A stretch of 64,000 nt of DNA from Epichloe hybrida (GCA_019022495.1 JAFEKR010000062.1:1-64000); one strand, 5' to 3'; numbered from the stretch's first letter, positions 23,900 through 37,887 are shown. Translations and numbers: made by a program. Notes: generated by a model not told the origin, from the sequence alone.

Positions 23900-26800
23900 T
23901 TATAATTTTATTATACCTTTCCCTTTATTCTATTAGAACCTCCTTCTTAAATAATTATTCTCCTATTAGAATATACCTTATAATTTATCTAACCCTCCTT
24001 TACCCTTAGCTAGTTTTACTATACCTTTAGCCTATTCTATTAGTAAGTTTCTTATAAAGAGTAACTTAAATAATAATTAATATACTACTCCCTAATTAGT
24101 CTAGCGCCCTTATAAGCTATATATAAAATAAGCCCTTACCACTAGTGTTTTAGAATATTATTTACCTAAATCTAGAGAATTATGCCCTTTATATTAAAAG
24201 TAATACCTTTCCTATATATAGTACACTAGGCTTTTATTTACTAACCCTTATCTCTATTATACACTAAAGGATATTAAGGTAAAGATTACTATAGGTATAT
24301 ATATTATTAAACCTAGAGTCCTTAAAACTTTAGGTATAAAAAAGAAAATACCTATACTATCCTAAAGGTTTTATTACCTTATTAGTTAGTAAAACTCCCT
24401 CCTTACCTAGGCTTAGTTTAATCTAGCTCTTATATAGTTAGCCCTTAGGGCATCCCTTATTACTAATACTACTATAATAAATATAACTAGTCTTAAAGTC
24501 ACCCCTTTTATTAGCACTAGCCCTTTAGCTAGCTATAGTATAGCCTATTCTATATAGTAAGCTATAAGTATTTTATTTTAATAGAACTAATAAGTTATTA
24601 GCAAACTAACTATAATACGTAAAGAGATATATAAGTAATCTTTTACACTTCTTTAAGCTTTAATGCCTTATTACTAGGATAAAATCTAGTAATATGTTTA
24701 AATTACTAGGTTAAGTAATAAATCTCCTTCTTATTACTACTAGTAACTATTACGCCTCCTTTCTATAATAAGTCTAACTTATAATTATATTCCTAAAGCC
24801 TTAGGAGCTAGATATCCCCTAGCTAGAAATAATACTCCTCCCCCCCTTAGTTATTCTCCTCTTACTTACTACTTACTTACTAGGTCTCCTATTACGCCCC
24901 CTCTTATATATACTCCTTACACTAACCTTATTTACACTATCTAGGTCCTAGGTTATGCCTAAGGTAAATAAGGTAAATAACTTATTATACTATAACTATT
25001 ACCTAGTAATAATAATACTATAGCTATAGTAACTATAGTATAACTCTAAATAGAGGTAGCATGCCCTTATTTATTTTCTCCTAGTAATTTAGGTAATAAC
25101 TTAATAGATAATTATCCTTATTAAGTAATAGTAGTAAAATATAGTAATTTAGCGCCTTAGGTACTTATTAAAGTCTTTATAAGTATATAAGTCTTTTAAA
25201 ATTAATTTAGTTTATTATTATACTATATATCTCCCTATTTTACCTTAAACTTATTAAGGGCCTATATCTATACTATATTCTCTAATAGTTCCTATATAGG
25301 CTATATATAACTTACTTACTTAATAAGTATATTATATCTTTTACCCTAGCCTAAGGCATTCTAAGCCACTAGGATCTGCTTAACCTAATATTCCTTAATA
25401 AGTTTATTATTACCTTCTATAAGGACTTATTTTAGTCCTAGATAGAAGTCCTAGAGCTTTTAACTAGGGAGAGGGTTCTCTATAGCGCGTTTAATAAGGT
25501 CTATGTAAAATACTAGGTAAATGCCTCTTAGGATATTAAGTCACACTATAAGTAATATTAGGACTTCTATAATTATATACTTTACTACTACCTAATTAAG
25601 TTTCTATAAGGGGTAGTTAGTTTTAATATTTTTAAGTAAAAGCTATACCTTATCTTTAACCTAGAACTATTTCACTAGCTAATATAAAGTAAATATAGTG
25701 TCCTACTGCCTTTATTATATATATACTATTATAGCTTATACTAGATAAGTACCCTCCTAGAGGTGCTTAAGAAACTATATTACTTACCCCTTTAGTGTTA
25801 TTATAAAAGCAAATATATCTAGTAATGCCTAGACTAGCTCTAGGTTATAGCTATATAGTAGCTTATTTAGGCTAACTCCTATTATAGAAAATAGCCTATT
25901 ATTAATTATAAGCTAGTAAGTAGCTAGATATTCTAGCTAGTTAAACTATAAGAAAAAGACTATAATATATAGTATTACCTATACCTCTTAGTTTACTTAC
26001 TTTATACTACTATTAGTCTATAGGTAATATAATATAGAAAGTAACTAATTAATTCTAACTAAGGAGCATAATATTATCTAAAACTTTCCTAACTAATCTA
26101 AACTATAATCTATAATAATTAATTAAGGAAACCCCTTAAACTACTACTAAACTATTTTAAACCTTTTTATATATTTCTTAGCTCTTATAGAAGTTATAGC
26201 CTTAAGCTAAATAAATTTAGAGAGTTAATCTATAATAACCATTAGGTATTATGGCTTTTCTAGGGATAGTGCTAGTAAGTTTATTATAAAGTTAATAGAG
26301 ATTTATAACTAAAACTAGTTAGGGATAGGTAAAGGCTTTAGTAAGCCCTAGTGCTATTAATAGCTCTTATAACTACTATAGTAGTAATAGTTATAAATAA
26401 ACCTAGTAATATCTTATAATATCCTATCCTAGTAAAACTACCGTTATAAGATTTAGAACATAGTATTATAGCCTAAGTGCCTTACTACTAGCAAATTATA
26501 GCATTATTATATTAGGGTTATTATAAGAGGCTCTTACGCTAGGACCTAGGTATAGCCCTTAAACTAAAGCGCCTTATAAGCGCTTATAGAATAATTTACT
26601 ACTTGCTCTTTTATAAGTGCCTTAATAGGAAACCTCTAGGCCCCTTCCTAGATAGCCCTTAATTAGATACTATATATAGGGTCTAAGATAATAGCCTAGT
26701 CCTATAAGGTCTAAAGGTATTTAGTAGTAAAGAGAACCTTACTAGCTAGTAATAGCACTATACTACTATTATCTTACTATCTATCTAGCATTAGTAAGAG

Positions 26801-29800
26801 CTATATAATAGTAATAGGTTATAGGATATATCCTATTTTAAAGGTTACCCTTTCCTAGTCTTATTCCCTTTAAGAAAGAGTATTAGGCTACTATACCTAT
26901 ATACTAGGTTTATACTAAAGGTAAAAATTAAATAGCGTAAGTGTATTTACTTATTAAGCCTACTGCTCTAATATTAACTAAGGAGTTATAAAGTACTTTA
27001 GGTTCTTATAGTCTATATAGATTATAAATAGACTAGAAACGCCCTATAGCTTAGCTAACTATGCCTTAAGGCATAAGATAATAGCTAATAATTCCTTATT
27101 ATAAATTATATAGTTCTTTTATAAGGTTATAAGGCTAGTAAAGTAATAAGTAACTAGGTATATAACGCTATCCTAGCCTTACTAGGAAAGGCATTCTCTA
27201 ATAGCTATTCCTAAATAATTAGCTTTTATTACTATAGGGAGATCTAAGTCCTATTGTGCTAGTACTAAGTACATAATAAAGGTGTCTTTTAGCCTATTAA
27301 AGGCATTATTCTCTTTAGGTCCCTATTAAAAAGGGACATTTCTCTTAGTTAATTATATTAGCAGTGCTACTAGTTCTAAAAAGTTACTAATAAAGTTATA
27401 GTAAAAGTTAGTAAACCCTAGGAAGCTATAGACCCCCTAAAGTTTCGTTAGGGCTACTTACTCCCTAATAGCCATAACCTTTACTAGGTCTAGACAAATA
27501 GAATAACTTACTATAATAATATATCCTAGGTATTAAACCTCCTTTACTATAAACATAGACTTATTAAGGTCTAAGTATAAACCTATATCCCTTAGGTAGC
27601 TTAATATTAACTAGACCTTAGCTATATAGTCTTTTCTTAATCCCCCTAAGTAAACTAAGATATTATCTAAGTACACTATAATAAAGTCCTCTAATATATC
27701 CCCTAAGGACTTATTAATATAATATTAGAATATTACTAGTGCGCTAGCTAAGCTAAAGGGGTAAACTAGCCACTTAAATAGCCTAAACCTAGTTTAAAAC
27801 GCTATTAGGTGCTTCTAGCCCTTAGTAATCTATAGCTTATAAAACACTATATAAACATTTACCTTTATAAACTAGTATGCCTAGGATAAGGAATAAAGTA
27901 TCTCCTTAATTAATAGGAGAGGATAGTAATCCTATGCTATTATCTTATTAAGAGCGCGGTAGTCTACGCAAAAACGCTAACCTTTATTAGCCTTTTTAAT
28001 AAGGAGAACTAGAGCTATAGCTAATAATAAGCTAGTATAAATCTAACCCTTATCTATTAAGTCTATAATCTAGTACCTAACCTCTAGAAGCTAGTCCCTT
28101 AGTATATTATATAGTAGTCCTTAAGGGAGCGTTAGTTTAGACCTATCCTAATTCTTACGTAAGCATATATAGTAATTAAGGGACCCCTAATAAGGAGGTA
28201 AGCTATTAGCTCTAGCCTTATTAAAAAGGTCTGTGAAGTTAGCTAACTCCTTAGGTAATGTTAATATATCTAGGCTATTAGGTTTTATCTTAGGCACTAT
28301 AATCTATAGTACTATTATTATCTCCCTAAGGCTTATAGTAATAAACATTATAGAAGTGTTCTTCCTATAGTATACCTAGCGCGCTTCTATAGTATATAAG
28401 GACCTAATAATCCCCTGTACTAGAGTCTTTACCCTACGCGTAAAGGCTTTAGAAACACATAAGCCCTTTACTACTCTAATAACTAATTACTATTTTGCTA
28501 TATAAATAACTATATTATAATATTCTAGCTATAGTATCCTAAGTATAATATCTTATATAAGGCCTAGGATAATATATAAATACACTAATAACTCCTAGCT
28601 ATTAATATCTATTCTAGTGCGTACTATATAGGTAATTAAGGAGGTATCCTCCTATACTCTATTTCCCTTTCTTTCTATTTTTACTATAGTCTAAACGCGC
28701 TTTCTCTTTAGTAACTATATAAGCTCTAGGCTAAACTATTTTACTACTAACTTACTTATAGCACTATAATAATTATAACTATAATTAATTTAGATATTAA
28801 TATAATAATATATATTAAAGAGTATAGGAATTAAGAATAGTAGTTAGTCTATATATTATACTATATCCCGCTCTAACTCTATATAGCTTAAATAGTTATC
28901 CTATATTATAGTATATAGTTAGCCTCCTTACCCCTATATAAGACTTTACTTAGGGGCTACTTATTTTCTATAGGGGGAATATTTACTTCCTTATTTATAC
29001 TTTCCTTATTTACTTTATATAAGTTAATGCTAACTTATAGGGAATAAGGCAAGAGAAAGGTACACTCCTAAATATAGTAGTCCTTAGATTTATATTATAG
29101 GTAGTATCTCTCCTAATAGCATTTAGCTAACTTTACTTCTAATACCTATTTAGCCTATTATGCGTTTATAGCTAGCTTTAAACCCTTATCCTTCTTAACT
29201 AGCTTATTTTATTTTCCTAATTAAGTCCTTACTATATATACCCTAGTTATTAGTGTGTTACCCTTATAATTAGTTTAAGGTATAGGTTTAGCTAGCTATA
29301 GTTTACATTAGGACTAGTACTTATTCTCTATAGTAAGGGCCTTAATATTAACCATAATCTTATAATACTATATAATAGCTATATACCACATGCTTTAGCT
29401 AATACCCTAGCCTATGCTAATTTCTCTTAAATACTTATTAAGCGCTTATTAAAGCTTTACTAGCTTTATATTATCCCCCTAATAATCCCCTCTTACTAAT
29501 AAGAGCTTCTTTATAAAGTAAATAAAAAACGTAGAAAATAGCTCCCCTAGGCCTTATTTTATCTAGTTAAGTTCTATAAGGGCTATCTCTTACTTATATA
29601 AATTAAAGAACATAGACCTAAGGTATTCTAGGAATTTAGCTAGGTTAAAATTATAAATATTACCTTATTTAAAGAAAGTAGTTACCTAGGACTAGACCTT
29701 AGAGAATAGGTTCTAGTAAATAAATATTTACCTATTCTTATTAGTTTTAATAAAGTCCTTATTTACCTATAGCTTATATTCTATTAGGAACCTCTATATA

Positions 29801-30000
29801 GTAAATAAGGCCTTATTACTATTATATAGGTTACTTATAGGGATAGGTTTTTATTTTACCCTAGGTATAGCTAAGACTAGGTTAAAGGTAGGAGGTAAAG
29901 TAAGGTTTACTATTAGGGTATTAGGCTAGGCTATAATAGGTAATTAGGTTAAGAGTCCTATAGTGTTTATAGCTACTTATTATTAAAGGCATATAAGTTT
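23900..30000 (-). pseudogene. Gypsy-D gag-pol remains, RIP-inactivated
   Basis: Minus-strand translation ignoring stops gives a Gypsy RT: ALVLLIKKANKG-RFCVDYRALNKI (about 28040-27950), then FIIVYLDNILVYLG (about 27690-27640, catalytic YLDD altered to YLDN). Integrase-like sequence is seen at about 26650-25700 (IIDxLSKFI, FKGFPQLIIIDYSL). Gag would lie near 29-30 kb but is not clearly recognisable. Many in-frame TAG/TAA. Confidence 0.75.
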
Positions 30001-30212
30001 TACTATTTACTTATTAAGCATAAGTTAAAGCGTCTTAAATTAGGCCTATTAAGCTACTAGTAATACTATAGCATTAAATAGGGGAGTTATTATCCCCTAG
30101 CTAGGTTAGTCTTGTAGTTAGAGTGTATTTACTATATTTATTAATGTATCTATTAGTATTTTTATTATATCTTTTAGTAGTTATTAAAAAGGACTAAAGG
30201 AAGTCTCTTAAT

Positions 30213-30429
30213 TATTATAGACTAGCCCCTAGGTAACTATAATAAGGCATTAGTATAGTATTAAGAGACTTAAGGAGAAAGGAGGAAGGGTAAGAGGCTA
30301 TCCCTAGTAATACCCCTTATACCCCTTAGGCTACTTATGTAAGCCTCCTTTCCTTACCCTAACTGCTTCTGCCACTCCCCTCTCTAACTGCTATACGGAC
30401 AATGCTTAGGCAAAGCCCAAGCCCTTACA
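30213..30429 (-). repeat. Gypsy-D LTR (window-right copy, 5' LTR of the element)
   Basis: 217 bp. The outer 80 bases (CTGCTTCTGCCACTCCCC, CTGCTATACGGACAATGC) are free of RIP while the inward start reads TATTATAG instead of TGTTATGG. Confidence 0.9.
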
Positions 30430-30434
30430 CCTTG

Positions 30435-32229
30435 CCCTTTAACTTCACTAAGAGGGAAAGATTATAACCCTAGGGAGCCCCTTTAAATAATTTAATTAAG
30501 CTAAGATTAATGTATTATAAGCTTATAATATGTTTAGATTCACAATGTTTAATCTAGTAAAGCACAGAGGTCACTAGATCTTTAATTCTTATATAGTCTA
30601 AGAGATTAAAGGTAAAGGCACTAAAACACCATATAAGAAATCGCGCCTTATTATGTAAGGGCATAATAATAGAGGAAAAGAGGCTATCTTAACCTAATTA
30701 CTAATAATATAGTGATTAAGCTAATGGATTATTATAGCCCTTACTTTGTTATTAAAGCGGAAGGGAATTTACCTTTAGCTATAAGACATTATATAAGCTT
30801 ATATTTAATCCTAAACAACCCTAAATAGGCTAATTATTATAAAGTTACTAAAGTAGATTACATACCTCTTTCTAAAAGGCACAATAATAGAGGTTATTAA
30901 GCCCCTCTATGGGATTGTAAAGGCTAGAACCTACTAGTAGGTAATATATTTTCGCTACTATAGGGATAATCTTAATATAATAACCTTAATATATAATCCC
31001 TGCTTACTAATTATAGCCCTAAATAATAAAAACCTCTTTAGCATTATAGGGATGTAAATAAATAACACGCTAAGCCTTAGTAATAATAACTTCTTTAAGA
31101 AAGAAAAAAAAGAGCTCTAGAAGGCAAAGTTTATAGCTAAAGAAAAATAATGCCTTATAACTACAAATCCCCTTATCTTTAATAGCTATATCTTAACCTA
31201 GAATGCTAATAACTCCCTAACCCTAACCTAAAAGGGCTAAAGTTAGAAGATTAAGGAAATTAACCCTTAATTACTAATAGCAAGGTAAGATTACATAGAG
31301 TAAAGAGCCTAAGGAAGTTACATTATAATAGTCTGTTAACTAAAGGCATTATATAACCTGTTAATTACTGCATAACACTAAGAACTCTCTGCTAATAATA
31401 TCTTATAACTTAATAAATGCCTTAAGTGGTAAATTAAGCATTAGTAGTGGGGATTATAGTATATCCCCTTAACTCTTAAAGAAGTAAAGCTCTTTATATT
31501 TATAAATAGGTTGCTTACTAATAATAAAGATCTAAGTTTATAGATTAGATATATTATTATAATTAGTAATAAAGTAATAAAGGAGAATAATACCTTTATC
31601 TTAAAAGGGAATATTATTACGTATAGCTCTATAAAAAGTAAGCGTGTAACCTATAGCGTACTTATATCTAAGCTATATAGTATGGTTTAAGGTGCTAATA
31701 TCGCATACATAATATCTATAACCCTTTAAATAATCACAGACTAATTAAAGATGCCTTAGATCCTAATAATTCTCTATATAGACTTTTTCTTATTGTATAA
31801 ATGCCTTATAAAGCTAGGCATAATAAAAGAGAAGTAGCTAATAATTAATATTATAGCCCTTTAGTAGTTATATAAGAGGAGGGAAGTCTATAAAGTTAGA
31901 TAGATTAATAGTAGCGATAATCTAGCTAATGTAATAACAAAGGCATCGCTAAATTTAGCCCTTTTAACCTTAATTAATTTAAACGAATTAATAATTTATA
32001 TAAAAGAATAGGTTAAGAGACCTATAAGGTTAGGCAGAGGGGAGGATTAATATAATAGGCATATAGGTATAGATTATAATAACTAGGTTAATTAGAATAA
32101 CTAAAGCTATAATAGCTAATAAAAACCATGGATTCCTATTAAGGGATTTACTTATGTATACTTTCCTTTAATCTGATTTTTATTGTGTTTTTAGACTCCC
32201 TTAGCCACGAAGAAAAGAGAGAGTGCTAG
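30435..32229 (+). pseudogene. Copia-C RT remains, RIP-inactivated (3' part)
   Basis: This continues the Copia-C pol after Gypsy-D. Plus-strand translation gives KSRLIM-GHNNRGKEAILT at about 30640 (the fungal Copia KSRLVVQGYND motif) and a P-MGL-RLEPT segment at about 30905 (Copia PLYGIAEAG region). Stops are frequent. The right LTR starts at 32230. Confidence 0.72.
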
Positions 32230-32493
32230 TGTGGCTTCCTTTAGACCCTTAGATAATAGATAGTCTAACTATAGCTAAAGAGTGAAACCACTAAAGGGAT
32301 GTATGTAATGTAATTAAATGCATCATAAGCTACCCCGCTCCATTAGCAGTGGCACTGCACTATAGCCTTACTTTTCCCCCTTTTTGCTTACCTTCTCTTC
32401 TAGCTAGATTTCTCTCCTTCTCCCTCTTCTCTTCTCTTAGTTATAAGCTATTATTATTAACTTCATTGAATTTAACCTCTTCGCACTAGTGCA
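32230..32493 (+). repeat. Copia-C right LTR, first part (split by hAT-E)
   Basis: 264 bp aligning to 18610-18873. Here the inner (5') part carries the RIP changes (TTTAGACCCTTAGATAATAG for TTCGGACCCTCGGACAATAG) and the outer part keeps CTTCGCACTAGTG. Confidence 0.88.
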
Positions 32494-32499
32494 CAGACA

Positions 32500-32690
32500 A
32501 TTGTATGTAGTGTAATTAATGTAGTTTTTAGGGGGTACCTTGTAATTGTAGTTGTAATTGTTACTAGGGTGTAATTAATTAATTGTAATTGTTAACTACA
32601 TGTAATTAATTGTAATTGTAGTTGTAATAATTACAATTAATTACAACTACACTACATAATTACATGTAATTGTTACTAAAAATAGAAAAC
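32500..32690. repeat. hAT-E left subterminal GTAATTG-rich repeats
   Basis: Dense direct and inverted copies of TAATTGTA-like units, mirrored at 37995-38165. Subterminal motif clusters are typical transposase binding regions of hAT elements (family knowledge). Confidence 0.7.
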
Positions 32691-33229
32691 TTATATATAA
32701 TTAAGATATATTTTTCTTTGGATTTTTCTTTATAAACTTAATATTACGCTTATTTTCTTTTATAATTTAGTTATTTAGTTATAATATTTTATAGTCTAAG
32801 CTAATTTAGACTATTAAGCTAATTATAGGTATATAGTAGCTAAATATAGAATCTTTTAGTCTTATCTTATAGCCTGTTTTTTTTTTATATACTATAGGTT
32901 TATTTACTTTAATATCTTTTTTTTTAGATTTACTATTCTTTTTAATATACTTTTTTTACTTTTAATATAGTATATACCCTAAAGAAATTATTTTTTATTA
33001 TATATAAATAAGACTAAAATTCTAATAATATTATATAAATATGTATTATTATCTTATTATTAAGAGAATATTTAAATTTATATAAAATAGGAATTCCTAG
33101 TTACTTAGCTATTTTATTAAAATTATAAACAATTATATTAACTTTTAAGGTTTTTCTAGAAAAAGAATTAGTAAAAATACTTAGAAAAGTTACTTTAAAA
33201 TAACTTAAATATTTAATAATAAATATAAT

Positions 33230-33562
33230 AAATATAATAAATATATTTAATATAATAAATATAATAAATATAATAAATATAATAAATATAATAAATATAA
33301 TAAATATAATAAATATAATAAATATAATAAATATAATAAATATAATAAATATAATAAATATAATAAATATAATAAATATAATAAATATAATAAATATAAT
33401 AAATATAATAAATATAATAAATATAATAAATATAATAAATATAATAAATATAATAAATATAATAAATATAATAAATATAATAAATATAATAAATATAATA
33501 AATATAATAAATATAATAAATATAATAAATATAATAAATATAATAAATATAATAAATATAAT
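33230..33562. repeat. Tandem repeat, 9-bp unit ATAATAAAT (about 35 copies)
   Basis: A near-perfect array of the 9-base unit AATATAATA/ATAATAAAT inside hAT-E, upstream of the transposase. Confidence 0.9.
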
Positions 33563-33899
33563 ATAATTTCTTTAATCTTAAAGATAATAGAAAATAAGCT
33601 TTAAAAGTTAGTCTAATAAATTATATTATATATAGCTTATTTACTTAGTTATATAGTCTTTTAAAAAGTAAGTCTTATATAGTATATTATTTACTTATTA
33701 ATAGTACTATTAATTAATATATTAGAATTTTTAAAAATAAAAAAGAGAAAAGAATTTTATTTTATTAATATTTTAAAAAATCTTAAAATACTAAATAATT
33801 AAAAAGTTAAGCTTTTTCTATAGTAATTTACTTATACTTACTAGTTTTTATATTTAAATTATTTATTAGTTATTTATTTTTAATTAAACTTTAACACTA

Positions 33900-34108
33900 G
33901 TAATATTATAAGTAATATAAGTAATATAAGTAATATAAGTAATATAAGTAATATAAGTAATATAAGTAATATAAGTAATATAAGTAATATAAGTAATATA
34001 AGTAATATAAGTAATATAAGTAATATAAGTAATATAAGTAATATTAGTAATATTAGTAATATTAGTAATATTAGTAATATAAATAATATAAATAATATTA
34101 GTAATATA
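33900..34108. repeat. Tandem repeat, 9-bp unit TAATATAAG/TAATATTAG
   Basis: About twenty copies of AGTAATATA with variants (AGTAATATT, AATAATATA) inside hAT-E. Confidence 0.88.
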
Positions 34109-34300
34109 AGCTATTATAAGCTATTATAAGCTATTATAAGCTATTATAAGCTATTATAAGCTATTATAAGCTATTATAAGCTATTATAAGCTATTATAAG
34201 CTATTATATTAGCTATTATAAGCTATTATAAGCTATTATAAGCTATTATAAGCTATTATAAGCTATTATAAGCTATTTTAAGCTATTTTAAGCTATTACT
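34108..34300. repeat. Tandem repeat, 10-bp unit AGCTATTATA
   Basis: About nineteen head-to-tail copies with minor variants (AGCTATTTTA near the end). AGCT is self-complementary, so the array could form hairpins. Confidence 0.88.
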
Positions 34301-34336
34301 ATAATAAGTAACGTAAAATAATATAGTAAATACTAG

Positions 34337-34680
34337 AATTAAAGTGGGGCAGTGGCAAATTAGGCTATTAATATAAGAATTAAAGTAAGGCAGTAGCAAA
34401 TTAGGCTATTAATACAAGAATTAAAGTGAGGCAGTGGCAAATCAAGCTATTAATACAAGAATTAAAGTGAGGCAGTGGCAAATTAGGCTATTAATACAAG
34501 AATTAAAGTAAGGCAGTGGCAAATTAGGCTATTAATACGAGAATTAAAGTGGGGCAGTGGCAAATTAGGCAGTAAATTAGGCTATTAATACGAGAATTAA
34601 AGTGGGGCAGTGGCAAATTAGGCTATTAATACGAGAATTAAAGTGAGGCAGTGGCAAATTAAGCTATAGATAGCAAATTT
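34337..34680. repeat. Minisatellite, about 40-bp unit containing GGGGCAGTGGCAAATTAGGC
   Basis: Eight units of about 40 bp (AGAATTAAAGTGGGGCAGTG ... GCTATTAATAC), including one with a partial internal duplication near 34562-34580. G/C content is well above the surrounding sequence. Confidence 0.88.
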
Positions 34681-35049
34681 AGAATATTCTAGCTATAGGT
34701 ATTTCATTTAAGATTTGTAATTATTCTAGATTTACTTTTCTATATAATACAAGTAAATCCTCTCTTTTTATCTATTTTACCTTTTTCTTAAACTATTGAA
34801 GAATAATTCCCTTTTTATCATAAGCTTATAACTACCCTTATTTATCTTTAAAATAACCCAATTAACCTTAGATTCTTCTTTTACTCTTTCTAATAATAAC
34901 TCAGAACCTAGCCACTTAGGCTCTCACGAAAAACTCCCTAAAAATTAGGATAATTATGTGTTTAGTACAAGAGCCTATATCTATACTCATAACCTATTTA
35001 ATTTTAAATTATCTAAGATAATTCCTAATAAGGATAGGGTTATTATAGG

Positions 35050-37856
35050 CTATTATACTTAACCTAATTGTTCTTTTAGCTTTAAAACGAAAGTTAATCG
35101 TTTTCAAGCATCTAATAGGGTTTAACACTACAAATTTAAGCATAAAAATATTGCTACTTCTTTATCTAATAAAAAAGAACCTAATAAGATTATTAGTAAG
35201 TTATAAACCCTTTTTCTTATAATAATCCTATTATCTAATATATATTTAGTGCCTGAAATTACAGAAATAGTAACAACAAATGATCAATCTTCTATAACGA
35301 ACTTTATTTCGAAAAAACAACATCAAAATAATACTCTTTCTAAAGAGTTTTTACTAGAAAAAGCTATTACTTTAGTTATTAGGTTTATGTTACAAAATAA
35401 CCTAGCTTTTAACGTAATAGATAGTAGCTCTTTTAAAGAACTATTATCTTATTATTCTAGGTAAGTAACTTATTTTCTTTTATTACTATTAACTCTAAGC
35501 TAATTAAATCTAAGCAATGAGAATAAGGTTTCTTTACTAAATTATAGAAGTATTATACAAAGAGTTCATTCTTTATATAATACTTCTAAAAAGGAACTTA
35601 TTTCTTAGCTAAATTACTAAACATTAAACCTAGGGTCTATATCTATTTAATTAGATATTTAGACCTTAACTAATTCGAAATCTTATTTAGGAGTTTTAGC
35701 TAGTTAGCTTAACCCTAATTTTAAGCTTAAATATAAGCTTTTAGGTAAGTTTACTTTTTATATTTAAACTTCTAAAGTTATTAAGCTAATATAATCAGGC
35801 TTTAAATATCTCTCTAGCTTACATAGTGGAGCTTATATTCAGAAATGCTTTAATAACTTACTTCTTAACTATAATTTAAAAGCTAAGAATATTATAAGGT
35901 AAGTTTACTACTTAGTATAATGAATTTTAATATGCTAACGTATTCTTAAGCTTTACTAGAGATAATGGTTCTAATAATAATACATTTATAACTTCTTATA
36001 TTAATAAGAATTATAATAATATTATTATTAAACCTCATAATATTCAATGTATAGCACATGTCCTTAATATTATTGCTAAGGATATTATTATAAAATTTAT
36101 AAATTCGACATCCTCCTCTAAGAATTTAGAGGAATTTAAAAATAGCGAATATTTACATTATTTTATCAAAGAATTTCAAGCTATTAAAAATCAACCTAAG
36201 GGAAAACTATTTAAATCCTTTATTAAAGGTAAGTTAAACTAAATTATAATATTATATTTATTAACTAACTAACCTTTTTATAAGGTTTACTAGGAAAGCT
36301 TAAAAGAATTGCTATTATTATTAAAAATAATCAAGTAATTCATAAAAAATGGCTTAAAGCTTTAAAAGAAGCTAAAAGACTTAGTCTTCTAGCTAAAAAT
36401 AATAATATTATAAAAATTCCACTTAGTAAGTTAGTTTTGTATTTAATTTAATTATAATATTATACTAACTTTTTAACTAGCAAATGAATCAAGATAGAAC
36501 TTTAATTATTTAATAATTAATACTTCTTTAGAGTTAAAAGAAGCTATTAATCTATTAAATAAGTATACTAATATTGCTGCTTTAAAAGATACTATACCTT
36601 TAACCTAAGAATAGGATGATTTAATAACTTTAAGCAGTATATTAAAGGTTTTTTATGAACTTACTATTATATTACAAAGTCAACAATATAATACATTAGG
36701 GTTAGTCCCTATTTTTATTATTAGGATATATGAATATCTTAATAATATAAAAGAAGACTAAATTGCTTATAAAAATAATATAAGTTATATCTTTCTATTA
36801 CTTAATTAGTGTTTATTATTACTAATATACCTTTAGAAACATTTATATGCTCTATTTAGCTAGGGCTTTATTAATTGCTTAAATATTGGTTTACAAAAGT
36901 TACAGAATTACTTTCCTAAAGATATAGAAAGTAACTATAATTTTTATAAACCTTATTTATTTATAATGTTATTAGACCCTAGGCTAAATCTAGCTACAAT
37001 TGAAAAGAGATTAATAGTTAAATAACTAAAGATTAAATTACTTCTTTCAGATTTACAAAAAGAATATAAAGAGTAAGTATTATATTTTACCTTCTAAACT
37101 TATAATATCTATATTAAGTTACTAATCTTCTTTTAAAACCTATACATTATTTAAAGAAAAACAGAATTCTATCTCTAAATTTAATAATTTAGAGATAGAT
37201 AGCCTTTCTAATTCAGAAGGCCTAGAAGGGCTACAACTAACACAGAAAAGCCAATTTTCAGTAGAAATTAGTGGTTCTAATCCTTTACCTAGAACCTTTA
37301 ATAATCCTAGGCTAAAACCTAGTATAAAGCTTTATAAAGGATTATTTATAAATAAAAGGGATAAGGCTATACAAAAGACTAGAAAAAAAGAAATTTCTAG
37401 CTATTTAGGGCTTAATTTAATGGATAATAAGGTAAGTTTTCTCTTTTTATATATTATATTATACATTTCACTTACTAACCATTTATAGGAAGATATATAT
37501 TTAAATGGTAGGAAAGAAATATTACATCTTTCCCTATTTTAAGTATATTAGCTAGGAAATACCTAGCAATTCCTGCTACCTCTAGTGCTATAGAAAGCTA
37601 GTTTAACTAGGGAGGAAATATTATTACTAAGCGCCAAACAAAACTAAAACATCATATTATTAAGGAATTATTACTATTAAAGAATTGGCTAAAGGAGGAT
37701 AATATTGCTAATATTAAGCAATATACTAACCTATTTAACTATCATAGCTTTGAGTCAAATTCATCTAACTTTAAAGAAGACTTAGATCCTGAAAATCCCC
37801 AAGATTTATCAGATCTAGAGTCCTCTAGTCATTCTAATAGTGATTTAGACTTATAA
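35050..37856 (+). pseudogene. hAT transposase, multi-exon, probably inactivated
   Basis: Segments of one transposase can be followed with introns between them. A HYKFKHKNIA segment near 35130 looks like the end of a BED-type zinc finger. An open stretch at 35249-35464 (ITNFISKKQHQNN ... FKELLSYYS) is followed by a GTAAGT donor. At about 35640-35720 comes SI-LDI-TLTNSKSYLGVLA, the DxWT..N..SYL region of hAT transposases. NIQCIAHVLNIIAKDI follows at about 36040. The C-terminus at about 37560-37856 has AIPATSSAIES-FN-GGNII and LKHHIIKELLLLKNWLKE, the hAT dimerisation region, then an acidic tail ending at TAA 37856. In-frame TAGs in the dimerisation motif (at the ES-FN-GGN positions) match RIP of CAG/CAA/TGG codons. 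Exact exon borders were not resolved. Confidence 0.75.
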
Positions 37857-37887
37857 GCTTTTACTTAATTATTTAGATAGAAATTTA

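Larger units (their letters stand above)
23343..30429 (-). mobile_element. Gypsy-D: Ty3/Gypsy LTR retrotransposon, reverse orientation, inserted in Copia-C
   Basis: LTRs of 217 bp each (23343-23559 and 30213-30429; TGTTATGG...CCCTTACA) are flanked by the exact 5-bp duplication CCTTG at 23338-23342 and 30430-30434. Total length 7,087 bp, with no further insertion seen. The pol order and all recognisable motifs are on the minus strand, so the element lies opposite to the three others. RIP has mutated both coding strands. Confidence 0.92.

Noticed and set aside
33230..34680. Arrays of short repeats that might suggest a CRISPR or a centromere
   Set aside because: Units are 6-10 bp (or about 40 bp) and directly tandem with no unique spacers, and they lie inside a hAT transposon. 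The genome is eukaryotic.
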